This document shows positions 48,391 through 56,920 of a stretch of DNA of 64,000 bases, in pieces. A program made the translations under genes and the position numbers. The notes beneath the pieces were generated by a model, which saw only the letters and a list, made by a program, of their open reading frames with translations, had not been told where the DNA came from and searched no databases. Where the stretch lies: contig NZ_VOBR01000032.1 of the NCBI RefSeq assembly GCF_007845675.1, positions 49,601 through 113,600 on the forward strand, written 5' to 3'. This DNA comes from Lentzea tibetensis. Its GTDB lineage: Bacteria > Actinomycetota > Actinomycetes > Mycobacteriales > Pseudonocardiaceae. The first letter of the stretch is position 1, and each line of letters starts with the position of its first letter.

Positions 48391-48981
48391 GTAAACATTG
48401 CCGTTGCCGACGTCTCTGCGACGGATGGGCGTGAACCGCAAAGCGGACTCGGGGAAGTACTGCAGCACGACCGACCGGTAGATGTCGTCGGAGATCACGA
48501 GCAGCAGCGGCGAGCCCATGTGGACGTCGAACCGCTTGACCTCTCTGGACTCCAGCAGCCGGAACGCCGAGTCGAGTGCCTCGCCGAACGGGCCCCAGCC
48601 GTCGTCGTGCACCTCGCCCGCGTGCAGCACCGCCCGCAGGCGCAGCGGTGAGCGCAGCTCGCCCTCGACCTGGCCGGCCAGGAGCTCGCGGAGTTTCGGG
48701 ATGAGGCTGCCGAGCACGAGGCTCTTGGGCACCTCGTCGAGCGGGCGGATCAGCGCGAGGATGCCGTCTCCCCGGTCGACCAGCGGGTCGCAGTAGTGCG
48801 GCTTGATGCCGCACGACTCGAACGCGTCGCCGACCACGCGGTACATCAGCCCGCGGCCGATCTCCTTCTCTCCGTTGGTCCACTTGGTGGACCCGATGGC
48901 GTCCACTGAGAAGATCGTTCTGTAGCCCTGCCACTTACCGCGCGAAGGGCTACGACTGGGTTCAATGATGTTCGTGGCCAT
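48370..48981 (-). CDS. Class III nucleotidyl cyclase-like protein
   Basis: 203 residues. YRTIFSVDAIGSTKWTN corresponds to the first metal-Asp segment of class III cyclases, LVDRGDGILALI to the GDG loop, and LRAVLHAGEVHDDGWGPFGEALDSAFRLLES to the final G...G..VNxAaRL segment. The usual VN before the final Arg segment is LD, and the transition-state Arg is not obvious, so catalysis is uncertain. The ATG at 48981 has GAGGGAGG. A TGCCACATGGCA site upstream is shared with the XRE gene. Confidence 0.7.
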   Translation of the reverse strand: MATNIIEPSRSPSRGKWQGYRTIFSVDAIGSTKWTNGEKEIGRGLMYRVVGDAFESCGIKPHYCDPLVDRGDGILALIRPLDEVPKSLVLGSLIPKLRELLAGQVEGELRSPLRLRAVLHAGEVHDDGWGPFGEALDSAFRLLESREVKRFDVHMGSPLLLVISDDIYRSVVLQYFPESALRFTPIRRRDVGNGNVYRGWVLA

Positions 48982-49016
48982 GTCCCCTCCCTCGCCACGT
49001 GCAGCAGATAGCAATC

Positions 49017-49028
49017 TGCCACATGGCA
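49017..49028. promoter_or_regulatory. XRE-type operator copy 1
   Basis: TGCCACATGGCA (TGCCA-CA-TGGCA) lies 36 bp upstream of the cyclase-like start. The identical 12-mer recurs at 49982-49993, before the XRE gene. Identity of a palindromic 12-mer upstream of two nearby genes suggests one regulator for both. Confidence 0.6.
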
Positions 49029-49088
49029 CTAGGGTAACAGGCACAGTGCCCCCAGCCATAGATGAAGTTGGCTTTCGCTACCTGGCGT

Positions 49089-49949
49089 TCAGCCAGGCAA
49101 CTTCCCCAGGAGGCGATCGATGAGCACGAGCGAGTCCTCCGGCGACAGCGCGACCTTCTCCAGCTCGGCGAAGATGGCGACGTAGTCCTTGGTCTCCTCG
49201 TTGCTCTCTTCGATCAAGCGGTCCTGGTAGGGCAGCTCGACGACCATCGCGTAGTCGTCCTCCTGCTCGCTCAGCTGGAAGATCTCGAACGACGAGGCGA
49301 GCCCGCGGTGCACGCCCGCGGTGAACGGCACGACCTGAATGCTGACGTTCGGCTTGCCCGCGAGCTCCTTGAGGTGCAACAACTGCCCGCGCATCACCCA
49401 CTCGTCGCCGATCAGCCGGTGCAACACCGACTCGTCGACGATGAAGTACGTCTCAACGTTGTTCTCGACCATGACGACGCGCTGCCGCTCCGAACGCACC
49501 GCCGCGCCGCGCTCGATCACTTCCGGCGAGTTGCCGTAGGACTTCAGCAGTGCGCGCATGTACTCGGGCGACTGCAGCAGACCGGGCACGAGCATCTGCT
49601 GGAACTGCCGGATCCGGATCGCCGACGACTCCAGCCCCAGGAACGTGAGGAACTTGGCGCTGTAAACGTCCTTGAACCGGTGCCACCACGCCGGCTGCTT
49701 GCTGCCGCGAGCCAGCTCGAGAAGGTCGTCGACCCGCTGGTCGTCCGTCACCTTGTAGTGGAAGAGCAACGCCTTGAGGTCGGTGATCGAAATGCCGACC
49801 GGGCCGTTCTCGATCCTGATCACCTTCGACGAGGACCACTCCAGCGCGTCTGCCACGTCTTTCTGGGTCTGCCCCAGGTCCTCGCGCAGGGTTTTCAACT
49901 CCGCGCGCAAACGCCGGAGCTGACTCACTGGGGTGCCTCCCCGCGGCAT
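49089..49949 (-). CDS. XRE family regulator with DUF5753 domain
   Basis: 286 residues. The HTH is at about 20-75 (LGQTQKDVADALEWSSSKVIRIENGPVGISITDLKALLFHYKV), with DUF5753 following (ESSAIRIRQFQQMLVPGLLQSPEYMRALL; RVVMVENNVETYFIVDESVLHRLIG). The ATG at 49949 has GAGGAG 5 nt upstream. The DUF397 partner precedes it on the same strand. The cyclase-like gene lies downstream and shares its operator sequence. Confidence 0.9.
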   Translation of the reverse strand: MPRGGTPVSQLRRLRAELKTLREDLGQTQKDVADALEWSSSKVIRIENGPVGISITDLKALLFHYKVTDDQRVDDLLELARGSKQPAWWHRFKDVYSAKFLTFLGLESSAIRIRQFQQMLVPGLLQSPEYMRALLKSYGNSPEVIERGAAVRSERQRVVMVENNVETYFIVDESVLHRLIGDEWVMRGQLLHLKELAGKPNVSIQVVPFTAGVHRGLASSFEIFQLSEQEDDYAMVVELPYQDRLIEESNEETKDYVAIFAELEKVALSPEDSLVLIDRLLGKLPG

Positions 49950-49981
49950 GGGATCTCCTCGTCGTCCGACAGCAAGCGTCC

Positions 49982-49993
49982 TGCCACATGGCA
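49982..49993. promoter_or_regulatory. XRE-type operator copy 2
   Basis: TGCCACATGGCA lies 33 bp upstream of the XRE start, identical to the site before the cyclase-like gene. A looser relative, GCCATGTGGC, is at 50042-50051. Spacing to the start is nearly equal at both genes (33 and 36 bp), which supports a shared mechanism. Confidence 0.6.
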
Positions 49994-50085
49994 AGTTGCT
50001 CAGACCCTATCGCCTACCGGCAATTTATCACGCAGCGGGTGGCCATGTGGCTCGAACGCAACGGTCCCGGCGTTGTATAGGGAAA

Positions 50086-50295
50086 TCATCGAGCCTTGCT
50101 GGAGGCGATGAACGACGCCCAAGCGGACCATTCGAACGTGAGGCGCCCACCGTCTCTGACCTTTGAGTCGCGGACGAACACGACCTCGCCCGTCGTGGCC
50201 AGTTCGACGCAGGCACCTTGCTCGTTGCCGCTGGCTGAGCTCTTCACCCAACGGAGGCCGGCGGGTTCTTCTTGCGCACTGTTCCGTTGGGCCAC
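50086..50295 (-). CDS. DUF397 protein
   Basis: 69 residues: LRWVKSSASGNEQGACVELATTGEVVFVRDSKVRDGGRLTFEWSAWASFIASSKA is a complete DUF397. GTG at 50295 with GGGGAG upstream. It lies 136 bp upstream of, and on the same strand as, the DUF5753 regulator, the reverse order to the pair at 30 kb. Confidence 0.88.
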   Translation of the reverse strand: MAQRNSAQEEPAGLRWVKSSASGNEQGACVELATTGEVVFVRDSKVRDGGRLTFEWSAWASFIASSKAR

Positions 50296-50397
50296 GTGTA
50301 CTCCCCGTTGTCTCACAAGCGGTCCAGACAACTGAGAGTATGTGGATACTTAATTGGGCGACTACCACCGATCGACTCAACTGCCAGTATCAGCCAC

Positions 50398-51549
50398 GTG
50401 GACTATGACGTTGCAGCTGTACGCAGTCACTTTCCAGCGCTGAACGAAGGCGCGAGCCACTTCGACGGCCCCGGAGGATCGCAAACGCCCGACGTGGTCG
50501 CCGAGGCCGTGACCAGCGCGTTGACGGCGGCGATCGCCAACCGCGGCTCCATCACACGGGCGGAGCAGCGGGCCGAGGAGATCGTCGCGACCGCCCGCCG
50601 CACGATGGCGGGATTCCTCAACGCGGAAACGGTCGTCTTCGGGCGGAGCATGACCCAGTTGACGTACGACTTCGCGAGAACGCTGGCCAGAAATTGGACA
50701 GCGCAAGACGAAGTGATCGTCACCAGGCTCGACCACGACGCCAACATCCGGCCGTGGGTCCAGGCGGCCGAGGCGGTGGGAGCGACAGTCCGCTGGGCCG
50801 CGTTCGACAAGGACACCGCCGAACTGCACACGAAGGACATAACGGACCTGCTGACCGACCGAACCAGACTGGTGGCGGTCACCGGGGCGTCGAACCTCCT
50901 GGGCACCAAACCGGACATCGAGGCCATCACGCGGAAAGCGCACGAAGCCAACGCCCTGGTGTACGTGGACGGCGTGCACCTCACCCCGCACGCAAAAGTG
51001 GATGTGGAAGCTATGGGCGCCGACTTCTACGCCTGCTCGCCCTACAAGTTCCTGGGCCCGCACCTGGGTGTGCTGGCGGCCAAAGCCGAAACGCTGGAGC
51101 AGCTGCACCCCGACAAGCTCCTGCCGTCGACCAACGAGGTGCCGGAACGGTTCGAGCTCGGCACGTTGCCGTACGAGCTGCTGGCCGGCACGACGGCGGC
51201 GGTCGACTTCCTCGAAAGCCTCGGCATGGACGCGCTCGAAGCGCACGAGAACGCGTTGAGGGACCGACTGGAAGCCGGGCTGAGGGAAATCCCCGACATC
51301 AAGATCTACGGATCACCAGAACGGGACCGCACCCCCACCGTGCTCTTCACCGCGGAAGGCGAAGAGCCGCAGGAGGTGTACCGCAGGCTGGCCGCGCACA
51401 ACGTCAACGCACCTGCCAGCCACTTCTACGCCATCGAGGCCTCGCGGTGGCTCGGCCTCGGCGACAAGGGCGGGGTCAGAGCAGGTATCGCGCCGTACAC
51501 GAACGAGTCCGATGTGGACCGACTGCTGGAGGCGCTGGCTCAGCGCTGA
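50398..51549 (+). CDS. Cysteine desulfurase-like PLP enzyme
   Basis: 383-residue class V aminotransferase-fold protein of the TIGR01976-like branch. The PLP lysine is in ACSPYKFLGPHLGVL, the Asp/His cofactor contacts in VYVDGVHLTPH, and RPWVQAAEAVGATVRWAAF is typical. It lacks an obvious mobile Cys loop, so desulfurase activity is uncertain; relatives may be aminotransferases or lyases. GTG at 50398 without a clear SD. It diverges from DUF397. Confidence 0.85.
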   Translation: MDYDVAAVRSHFPALNEGASHFDGPGGSQTPDVVAEAVTSALTAAIANRGSITRAEQRAEEIVATARRTMAGFLNAETVVFGRSMTQLTYDFARTLARNWTAQDEVIVTRLDHDANIRPWVQAAEAVGATVRWAAFDKDTAELHTKDITDLLTDRTRLVAVTGASNLLGTKPDIEAITRKAHEANALVYVDGVHLTPHAKVDVEAMGADFYACSPYKFLGPHLGVLAAKAETLEQLHPDKLLPSTNEVPERFELGTLPYELLAGTTAAVDFLESLGMDALEAHENALRDRLEAGLREIPDIKIYGSPERDRTPTVLFTAEGEEPQEVYRRLAAHNVNAPASHFYAIEASRWLGLGDKGGVRAGIAPYTNESDVDRLLEALAQR

Positions 51550-51746
51550 TTGCGCGGGTGGTTGCGGGCGGTGCGTTCGTTGCCGCGCTTGTAGTTTCCC
51601 GTCCAGCGGGCCATCACGAGCTGCGGGTCGGTCTCGACCTCGGCGAGGAACTCGGCCGCCCGCATGCCGCGCAGCGTGGTGGCTGCGCGGCCGTGGTGGA
51701 GGATCACCACGGTGCCGTCGCGGGAGGTGTACGAGAAACCGCTCAC
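51540..51746 (-). CDS. Small protein of unknown function (68 aa)
   Basis: MSGFSYTSRDGTVVILHHGRAATTLRGMRAAEFLAEVE, then LVMARWTGNYKRGNERTARNHPRNQR. It has a short beta start and a basic tail that could bind nucleic acid. Its GTG overlaps the upstream membrane-protein stop as GTGA, so translation is coupled. It ends 10 bp inside the convergent PLP-enzyme gene. Confidence 0.68.
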   Translation of the reverse strand: MSGFSYTSRDGTVVILHHGRAATTLRGMRAAEFLAEVETDPQLVMARWTGNYKRGNERTARNHPRNQR

Positions 51747-53278
51747 AGGAACCAGCCTACGACGAGGTACGCGAGCACGGCGATCGGTACCGGGCCGAGC
51801 GTGCGCGTGACCGCGGCGGAACCGTCCGCGATCAGCGCACGCGCGCGCAGGCCCATCAGCTCCGACCCCAGCCCCGGCAAGGAAGGCACGGTCACCAGGT
51901 CACCGGAAGGCCCGTAGGCCAGCACGAGGCGGTCACCCGCCAGCCGGACGCCGTGCAGCTGCGGCCACGGCACTCGGTACACGTACAAACCCACGCGCAG
52001 CACCAGAACCGTGTGCTCCAGGCGCATCTGGGGCTGCAGACGCATCCACGCGCCCGCGAGGCAAAGCGCGCCAACGGGTACCGCGTAGAACCAGAACAGC
52101 ACGGCCAGTCCCAGCAGGAGCAGGCCTTCGGTGAGGCCCCAGCGGATCACGCGCGGCACGGTGCCCGGTGAGCCCGCGGACACCGGCGTGCCGGGCAGCG
52201 AGTGGTCCAGTGCGCGGCGGAACGGTCGCAGCACGGACGAGAGCAGGACCTCGTCGCCGAGCAGCAGGACCACCCGGCCGCCGTGGCACAGCTCCCCCGC
52301 CACCGTCACCACGGGCAGGTCCGGCTCGGGTGGTGGTGGTTCCTCGCCGCGCCACACGCGGCCGAAGTGAGCGGCGTCGGTGAACCGCGGTGGCGCGGAC
52401 GGCACGTCGGCGTCGACGCGGAGCAGCGCGAAGGCGCCGCCGGACGACGACAGCAGAACTCGGTGCGCCCCAACGGATTCCACGGCCAGCGGAAGCGAGG
52501 GCAGCGGCCGCGACCACAGCGAGCGGCGGTGCCACGTGCGCACCACGAGCAGGAAAACGGCCAGGCACAAGGCGGAACCGAGGGTGAGGCGCCACGTCGC
52601 GTCCTCCGGTTCGGCGACCAGGCGCACCCACGTGTCATCGGCGAGCAGCGGCACGCGGTCGCCGACGTGGTACTGGTCTGCCACCGCCGCAACGGGAACG
52701 CGCTGGCGGTCGGGCAGTTCCACGGTCAGACCGGTCGGGCGTACCTCGACGATCTGGCCCTCGACCCGCGTGGCGGCCAGCACGTGCGACTCGATCGACG
52801 CCGCGGCCGCGTCGTAGGACAGGAACGCCCACGCGGCGGCGGCGAAGCACAGCAGCGCCATCAACGGCGACACGCCCCACGGCAGGTCACCGGACAAGCG
52901 CACCGCGGAACCGCCGGCGATCTGCCGTTGCGTCGCACGGGACCGCAGGATCCACAAGGCCACCACCGCGCAGCAGAAACCGTGCAGCCCGAAGGCCACC
53001 TGCGCCACCGGCAGGTCGTCGAACAACAGGTCCAGCACCGCGAAACCCACACCCGCGAGGCACCCCGTCACCGGCATCCAGAACAGCAGGACGGGCGTCG
53101 CGAGCAGCAGCACGAGTGCCATCGCGAACACCGTGTCCGGCGAGCACGGGACGTCCGGGGTGCAGGTGACGGTGGACGACGACACCGCGACGATCACGGC
53201 CGCCAGCCAGCCCGCGACGAGCACGACGCGGGTGACCCACCAGGGCACCGCGGCGGCCACCCAGCGCGAGACGTCCAT
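51743..53278 (-). CDS. Large membrane protein of unknown function
   Basis: 511 residues. Four N-terminal helices (about 15-125), a soluble stretch with VEGQIVEVRPTGLTVELPDRQRVPVAAVADQYHVGDRVPLL (a small beta-barrel-like module), a fifth helix near 225-245, a second soluble domain, a helix pair near 400-440, then a PH-like tail (HTVLVLRVGLYVYRVPWPQLHGVRLAGDRLVLAYG) and a final helix. I know no function. ATG at 53278. Coupled to the 68-aa gene. Confidence 0.72.
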   Translation of the reverse strand: MDVSRWVAAAVPWWVTRVVLVAGWLAAVIVAVSSSTVTCTPDVPCSPDTVFAMALVLLLATPVLLFWMPVTGCLAGVGFAVLDLLFDDLPVAQVAFGLHGFCCAVVALWILRSRATQRQIAGGSAVRLSGDLPWGVSPLMALLCFAAAAWAFLSYDAAAASIESHVLAATRVEGQIVEVRPTGLTVELPDRQRVPVAAVADQYHVGDRVPLLADDTWVRLVAEPEDATWRLTLGSALCLAVFLLVVRTWHRRSLWSRPLPSLPLAVESVGAHRVLLSSSGGAFALLRVDADVPSAPPRFTDAAHFGRVWRGEEPPPPEPDLPVVTVAGELCHGGRVVLLLGDEVLLSSVLRPFRRALDHSLPGTPVSAGSPGTVPRVIRWGLTEGLLLLGLAVLFWFYAVPVGALCLAGAWMRLQPQMRLEHTVLVLRVGLYVYRVPWPQLHGVRLAGDRLVLAYGPSGDLVTVPSLPGLGSELMGLRARALIADGSAAVTRTLGPVPIAVLAYLVVGWFL

Positions 53279-53385
53279 CGCCGGATCATGCCGCACGGGG
53301 GCACCACAGTGGACCCGATTGCTCCGAACGGCCCGGTTGCGCCGGGCGCCAGCGGGTATCCGACCAGCGACAACAGGAGGTTCAC

Positions 53386-53568
53386 ATGATGGCCATCGTT
53401 GCCGCGGTCGTGTTCGGGCTAGCGCTGATCCTCGACCTCGCAGGCGCGTCGCTCGGCCCGATCGGTACGGGCACGCTCGTGACGCTCGGACTGCTGCTCG
53501 TCGCGCTGCACCTCGCCGGGATCGGCGCGGCCAGGCGTTCCCTCAACTGGCGCCGTGCCCGCAGGTGA
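53386..53568 (+). CDS. Small membrane protein (60 aa)
   Basis: Two predicted helices (VAAVVFGLALILDLAGASLG and TGTLVTLGLLLVALHLAGIGA) and a basic C-terminal tail RRSLNWRRARR. AGGAGG lies 5 nt upstream of the ATG. The stop overlaps the next GTG (GTGA), so it is coupled to the YihY-like gene and may act with it. Confidence 0.78.
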   Translation: MMAIVAAVVFGLALILDLAGASLGPIGTGTLVTLGLLLVALHLAGIGAARRSLNWRRARR

Positions 53569-54431
53569 CTGAGGCGGACCGCCCCACCGAGCTGCCGAGG
53601 CGGACTTGGTGGGGCGTCCTCCGGCGGACCGTCAAGGGGTTCAACGACGACCACCTGACGGACTGGGCGGCTGCGCTCACTTACTACGGCGTGCTGTCGG
53701 TGTTCCCCGGCATCATCGTGCTCACGTCGGTGCTGGGCCTGCTCGGCGACTCCGCGACGCGCGAGCTGGTGAAGTACGTCGACCAGGTCGCGCCGGGCGA
53801 AGCCGGGCAGCTGATCAAGACCGCCATCGAGGACCTGCAGCAGAGCCAGCACCTGGCCGGGCCGCTCGCGATACTGGGGCTGGTGCTCGCGCTGTGGACC
53901 GCATCCGGCTACCTCGGCGCGTTCGTCCGCGCCTGCAACGCCTTGTACGACGTCGAGGAGAAAAGGCCGTTCTGGAAGACCATTCCGCTGCAGGTGGTGC
54001 TCACGCTCGGCATGGTCGCGGTGCTGGCGCTGACGATCGGCGCGCTCGTGGTCACCGGCGGGGTCGCGGACGCCGTTGGCAGCGCCATCGGGCTCGGTGA
54101 CACCGTCGTCACGGCGTGGGACATCGCCAAGTGGCCGGTGATCGCGCTGCTGGTGACCCTCGCGATCGCCGTGCTCTACTGGCTCGCACCGGACGTCGAG
54201 CAGCCGAAGTTCCGCTGGATCACGCCGGGCAGCGTGCTCGCGATCCTGCTGTGGGCGATCGCGACGGCCGGGTTCGCCGTCTACGTCGCGAACTTCGCCA
54301 CGTACAACAAGACCTACGGTTCGCTCGGCGGTGTCATCGTCTTCCTGGTGTGGCTGTGGATCTCGAACATCGCCGTGCTGCTGGGTGCCGAGTTCGACAG
54401 CGAGCTGCGCAAAGCTAGCCCAGTCGCTTGA
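53565..54431 (+). CDS. YihY/BrkB family inner membrane protein
   Basis: 288 residues with about six helices and the family signatures WWGVLRRTVKGFNDDHLTDWAAALTYYGVLSVFPGIIVL and YNKTYGSLGGVIVFLVWLWISNIAVLLGAEFDSEL. Often mislabelled RNase BN; a transporter or envelope role is more likely. GTG at 53565 coupled to the 60-aa membrane protein. It converges and overlaps the lipoprotein gene by 17 bp. Confidence 0.9.
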   Translation: MTEADRPTELPRRTWWGVLRRTVKGFNDDHLTDWAAALTYYGVLSVFPGIIVLTSVLGLLGDSATRELVKYVDQVAPGEAGQLIKTAIEDLQQSQHLAGPLAILGLVLALWTASGYLGAFVRACNALYDVEEKRPFWKTIPLQVVLTLGMVAVLALTIGALVVTGGVADAVGSAIGLGDTVVTAWDIAKWPVIALLVTLAIAVLYWLAPDVEQPKFRWITPGSVLAILLWAIATAGFAVYVANFATYNKTYGSLGGVIVFLVWLWISNIAVLLGAEFDSELRKASPVA

Positions 54432-54792
54432 TCTCCTCCGGCAGCTCGCTGTCCGCGACGCGGTGCCAGGCGCCCTGGGCGTCGGGTTCGACGCGCTGGT
54501 GCGTCGAACCCGGTACCAGGAGCCACAACTGGTCGCGGTCCGACAGCCACAGCACGCCGACGCCGTCGTTGCGCTCGGACGTCCAGTACTCCAGCGAGTC
54601 GCGGTACAGCTCGTCGCCCGCCGGGTTGGTGATCAGCAGGACGGTCTTGCCGCTGACGCTCTCCGTGTGCGCCACGTAGTTGCCGGACGGCGAGGTCCTC
54701 GGCACGCCGGGGCGCACGAACCGGTCCTCCTGGCTGCCGCAGGCGACCAGTGCGAGCAGCAGGACCGCGACGATGGCACGCATGACGGACAT
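54415..54792 (-). CDS. Small lipoprotein
   Basis: 125 residues. The signal peptide and lipobox LLALVACG place the lipidated Cys at residue 18. The mature part has short beta strands (GNYVAHTESVSGKTVLLITNPAGDELYRDSLEYW; VGVLWLSDRDQLWLLVPG) like a single propeller blade. Function unknown. ATG at 54792, or the in-frame ATG at 54783. Confidence 0.78.
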   Translation of the reverse strand: MSVMRAIVAVLLLALVACGSQEDRFVRPGVPRTSPSGNYVAHTESVSGKTVLLITNPAGDELYRDSLEYWTSERNDGVGVLWLSDRDQLWLLVPGSTHQRVEPDAQGAWHRVADSELPEEIKRLG

Positions 54793-54798
54793 TCTGTC

Positions 54799-55630
54799 CT
54801 AGGCCATCGCGCGGAGCTGTTCCCGCGCGGCCGCCACGTGACGTTCCTGGCCCGAGTCGATGCCGTACAGGCCGCTGTCCACCGGGCCCATCCGCACCCG
54901 TTCCTCGACGTGCGCGCGCATGCCGGGCCACACCTGACCACCGTGCCGTTCGTAGGACGCGATCAGCTCGTCCAGCGCTGAGGGCCCGAACGCCTTGCGC
55001 AGCCTGCGGAAGTCGGCCGCCGGGTCGCCGACCAGCGCGTCGCTCCAGTCCAGCAGACCGACGACGCGGCCGTCCGCGACCAGGGTGTGCGACGGGATCA
55101 CGTCGGCGTGCGCGAGCACGGACCGCGGCGGCCACGTGCTGTCGTCGGCCAGCCAGCGCTGCCAGTGCTCCCACAACGCGGTGGAGATGCCGAGCTCAGC
55201 GCGCGCCCGGTGCACCTTGCGAGCGATCGTCTCGCGGATGGCGGCGGCCGACCGGATCTCCAGCCCGGTCGCGGCCACCTCGTCGACCGGCACCGCGTGC
55301 AGTGCGGCCAGGAAGCGGCCGACGTCGTCGAAGTAGCGTTGCGGCAACGGATCGGCGGCCGCGCCGGGTAGCCGCTCGTACGCGACGAAGTCAGGAGTGC
55401 GCACGGTCCAGCGCGGCACCGCGACGGGCAGCCGGTCCGCGATCAGGTCGAGCAGAGCGCCCTCGACGGGCACCCGCGCCGCCACCGAAGGACGCCTCGG
55501 TGCTCGCAACACCCATTTCACGTCGTCCGGTGCGGAAGCGTGCAACACGAGGAAGTCGCCGCCCGACTCGTCGAACTCCCCCGGCTCCAGCCCGATCTCC
55601 TCGGCCGAGCGCCAAATTCCGATGCGTCAC
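54799..55630 (-). CDS. Aminoglycoside/macrolide phosphotransferase-like kinase with an apparent 5' frameshift
   Basis: Kinase fold with HADVIPSHTLVADGRVVGLLDWSDALVGDPAADF: the catalytic HxDxxxxN loop reads HADVIPSH, so the Asn is His, and the DxD-like metal site is LDWSD. WVLRAPRRP matches macrolide 2'-phosphotransferases. The longest simple frame starts with a TTG at 55548, but homologous residues (EEIGLEPGEFDESGGDFLVL) continue upstream in that frame to an in-frame stop near 55627. A good GTG with MTHRNLA at 55630 lies one base out of frame. I infer a one-base insertion (or two-base deletion) near 55607. A resistance role is unproven. Confidence 0.7.
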
Positions 55631-55659
55631 CCGCCCCAACCTACGTACCGTGATCGCCC

Positions 55660-56412
55660 GTGTGGGAGACCCTGGAAGAGTTCTACGACGCCGTTCCGCG
55701 CCACAGCGCCCGAGTCGAGGAACACGGTTCGCTCGTGCTCTTCGTCCAGGCGCACGAGGGCGGCTGGCCGCTCTACGCGCGACCGAGGTTCCCCGGCGGT
55801 GAGCCGACGGTCGACGACGTCGCCGAGATGCGTGCACGCCAACGCGAACTGGGCGTGCCCGAGGCGTTCGAGTGGGTGCACGAGACCACGCCGGGCCTCC
55901 TGGAGGCAGCCGAGCAGGCCGGGCTGAGCGTGCTGCGCGCCCCGTTGCTCGTGCTCGACCCGCACCTGCTGCCACCGGCCGACGACGAGCGGGTGCGGGT
56001 GCTCGACGAGGCGCCCGAGGTGCTCGGCGTGGTGGGACGACTGGCGTTCTCGGTGCCGGGCACCGAGAAGGGCGAGCTGGGCACCGCCGAGCGCGACGCG
56101 GAGCTGACCGGCGCCGCACCCGAGCCGAGCATGAACCGGCACGCTGCCGCTGAGCTGCCCGGACACGGCGTCGTGGCGGTGGGGACGGCGCAGCGCGCCG
56201 GTGACGTCGTGGAGATCGCGGGCGTCGGCACGCTGCCGGCGGCACGCAGGCAGGGGCTCGGCGGCGCGATCACGGCCGCGCTCGCCCACGACGCGCTCGA
56301 CCGCGGCGCGAAGATCGTGTTCGTGTCCGCGGGCAGCGAGACGATCGCCCAGGTCTACGAGCGCGTCGGCTTCCGGCGCGTCGGCACCGCCTGCATCGCC
56401 GAACCCGGCTGA
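55660..56412 (+). CDS. GNAT family N-acetyltransferase
   Basis: 250 residues. The C-terminal GNAT domain is clear: VVEIAGVGTLPAARRQGLGGAITAALAHDALDRGAKIVFVSAGSETIAQVYERVGFRRVGTACIAEPG, with the RRQGLG acetyl-CoA loop. The N-terminal half is a divergent, probably GNAT-like module. GTG at 55660, divergent from the kinase gene by 29 bp. Substrate unknown. Confidence 0.85.
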   Translation: MWETLEEFYDAVPRHSARVEEHGSLVLFVQAHEGGWPLYARPRFPGGEPTVDDVAEMRARQRELGVPEAFEWVHETTPGLLEAAEQAGLSVLRAPLLVLDPHLLPPADDERVRVLDEAPEVLGVVGRLAFSVPGTEKGELGTAERDAELTGAAPEPSMNRHAAAELPGHGVVAVGTAQRAGDVVEIAGVGTLPAARRQGLGGAITAALAHDALDRGAKIVFVSAGSETIAQVYERVGFRRVGTACIAEPG

Positions 56413-56418
56413 AACGCC

Positions 56419-56455
56419 GTCAGGGCCACCCCGACGGACCGGGGGTGGCCCTGAC
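56419..56455. terminator. Bidirectional hairpin terminator
   Basis: A 14-bp stem from GTCAGGGCCACCCC (56419-56432) and GGGGTGGCCCTGAC (56442-56455) sits between the converging GNAT and OsmC genes, 7 bp from each stop. Confidence 0.8.
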
Positions 56456-56461
56456 GGACAG

Positions 56462-56884
56462 CTAGTCGAGAGTGGTCTCGATCTTGATCTCGGCGGTCAG
56501 GGTGCGGTGCACCGGGCAGCGACCGGCGATGCGGAGCAGGTCGGCGCGCTGCTCGTCGGTGAGGTCGCCGGTGAGCGTGATCCGCACCCGGATCCGGGTG
56601 ACGTACCCGGACTTGGTGTCGCAGTCCGCGCAGTCCTCGGCGTGGATCCGGTCGTGCTCGAGCGCGACGCCGACCTCGTCGAGCGGGTAGCCGCGCTTGC
56701 GCGCGTACAGCCGCAACGTCATGGACGTGCACGTCCCGAGCGCGGCCAGCAGCAGGTCGTACGGCGTCGGCCCCAGGTCGTCGCCACCGCAGGAAGCCGG
56801 CTCGTCGGCCACGAAGTCGTACCCGCTCGCGGAGACCGAGGTCGTGAAGATCCTCGGCCCCGCTCCTGTCACCTGGACTGTCAT
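56462..56884 (-). CDS. OsmC/Ohr family peroxiredoxin-like protein
   Basis: 140 residues. PTPYDLLLAALGTCTSMTLRLYARKRG carries the first redox Cys and GRCPVHRTL the second, the OsmC pair that reduces organic hydroperoxides. An extra HAEDCADCDTKSGY loop with two Cys is characteristic of one OsmC subgroup. ATG at 56884. Confidence 0.9.
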   Translation of the reverse strand: MTVQVTGAGPRIFTTSVSASGYDFVADEPASCGGDDLGPTPYDLLLAALGTCTSMTLRLYARKRGYPLDEVGVALEHDRIHAEDCADCDTKSGYVTRIRVRITLTGDLTDEQRADLLRIAGRCPVHRTLTAEIKIETTLD

Positions 56885-56920
56885 GCCACCAGGTAAGGCG
56901 GCCGGAACGGCCGCGGCAAG

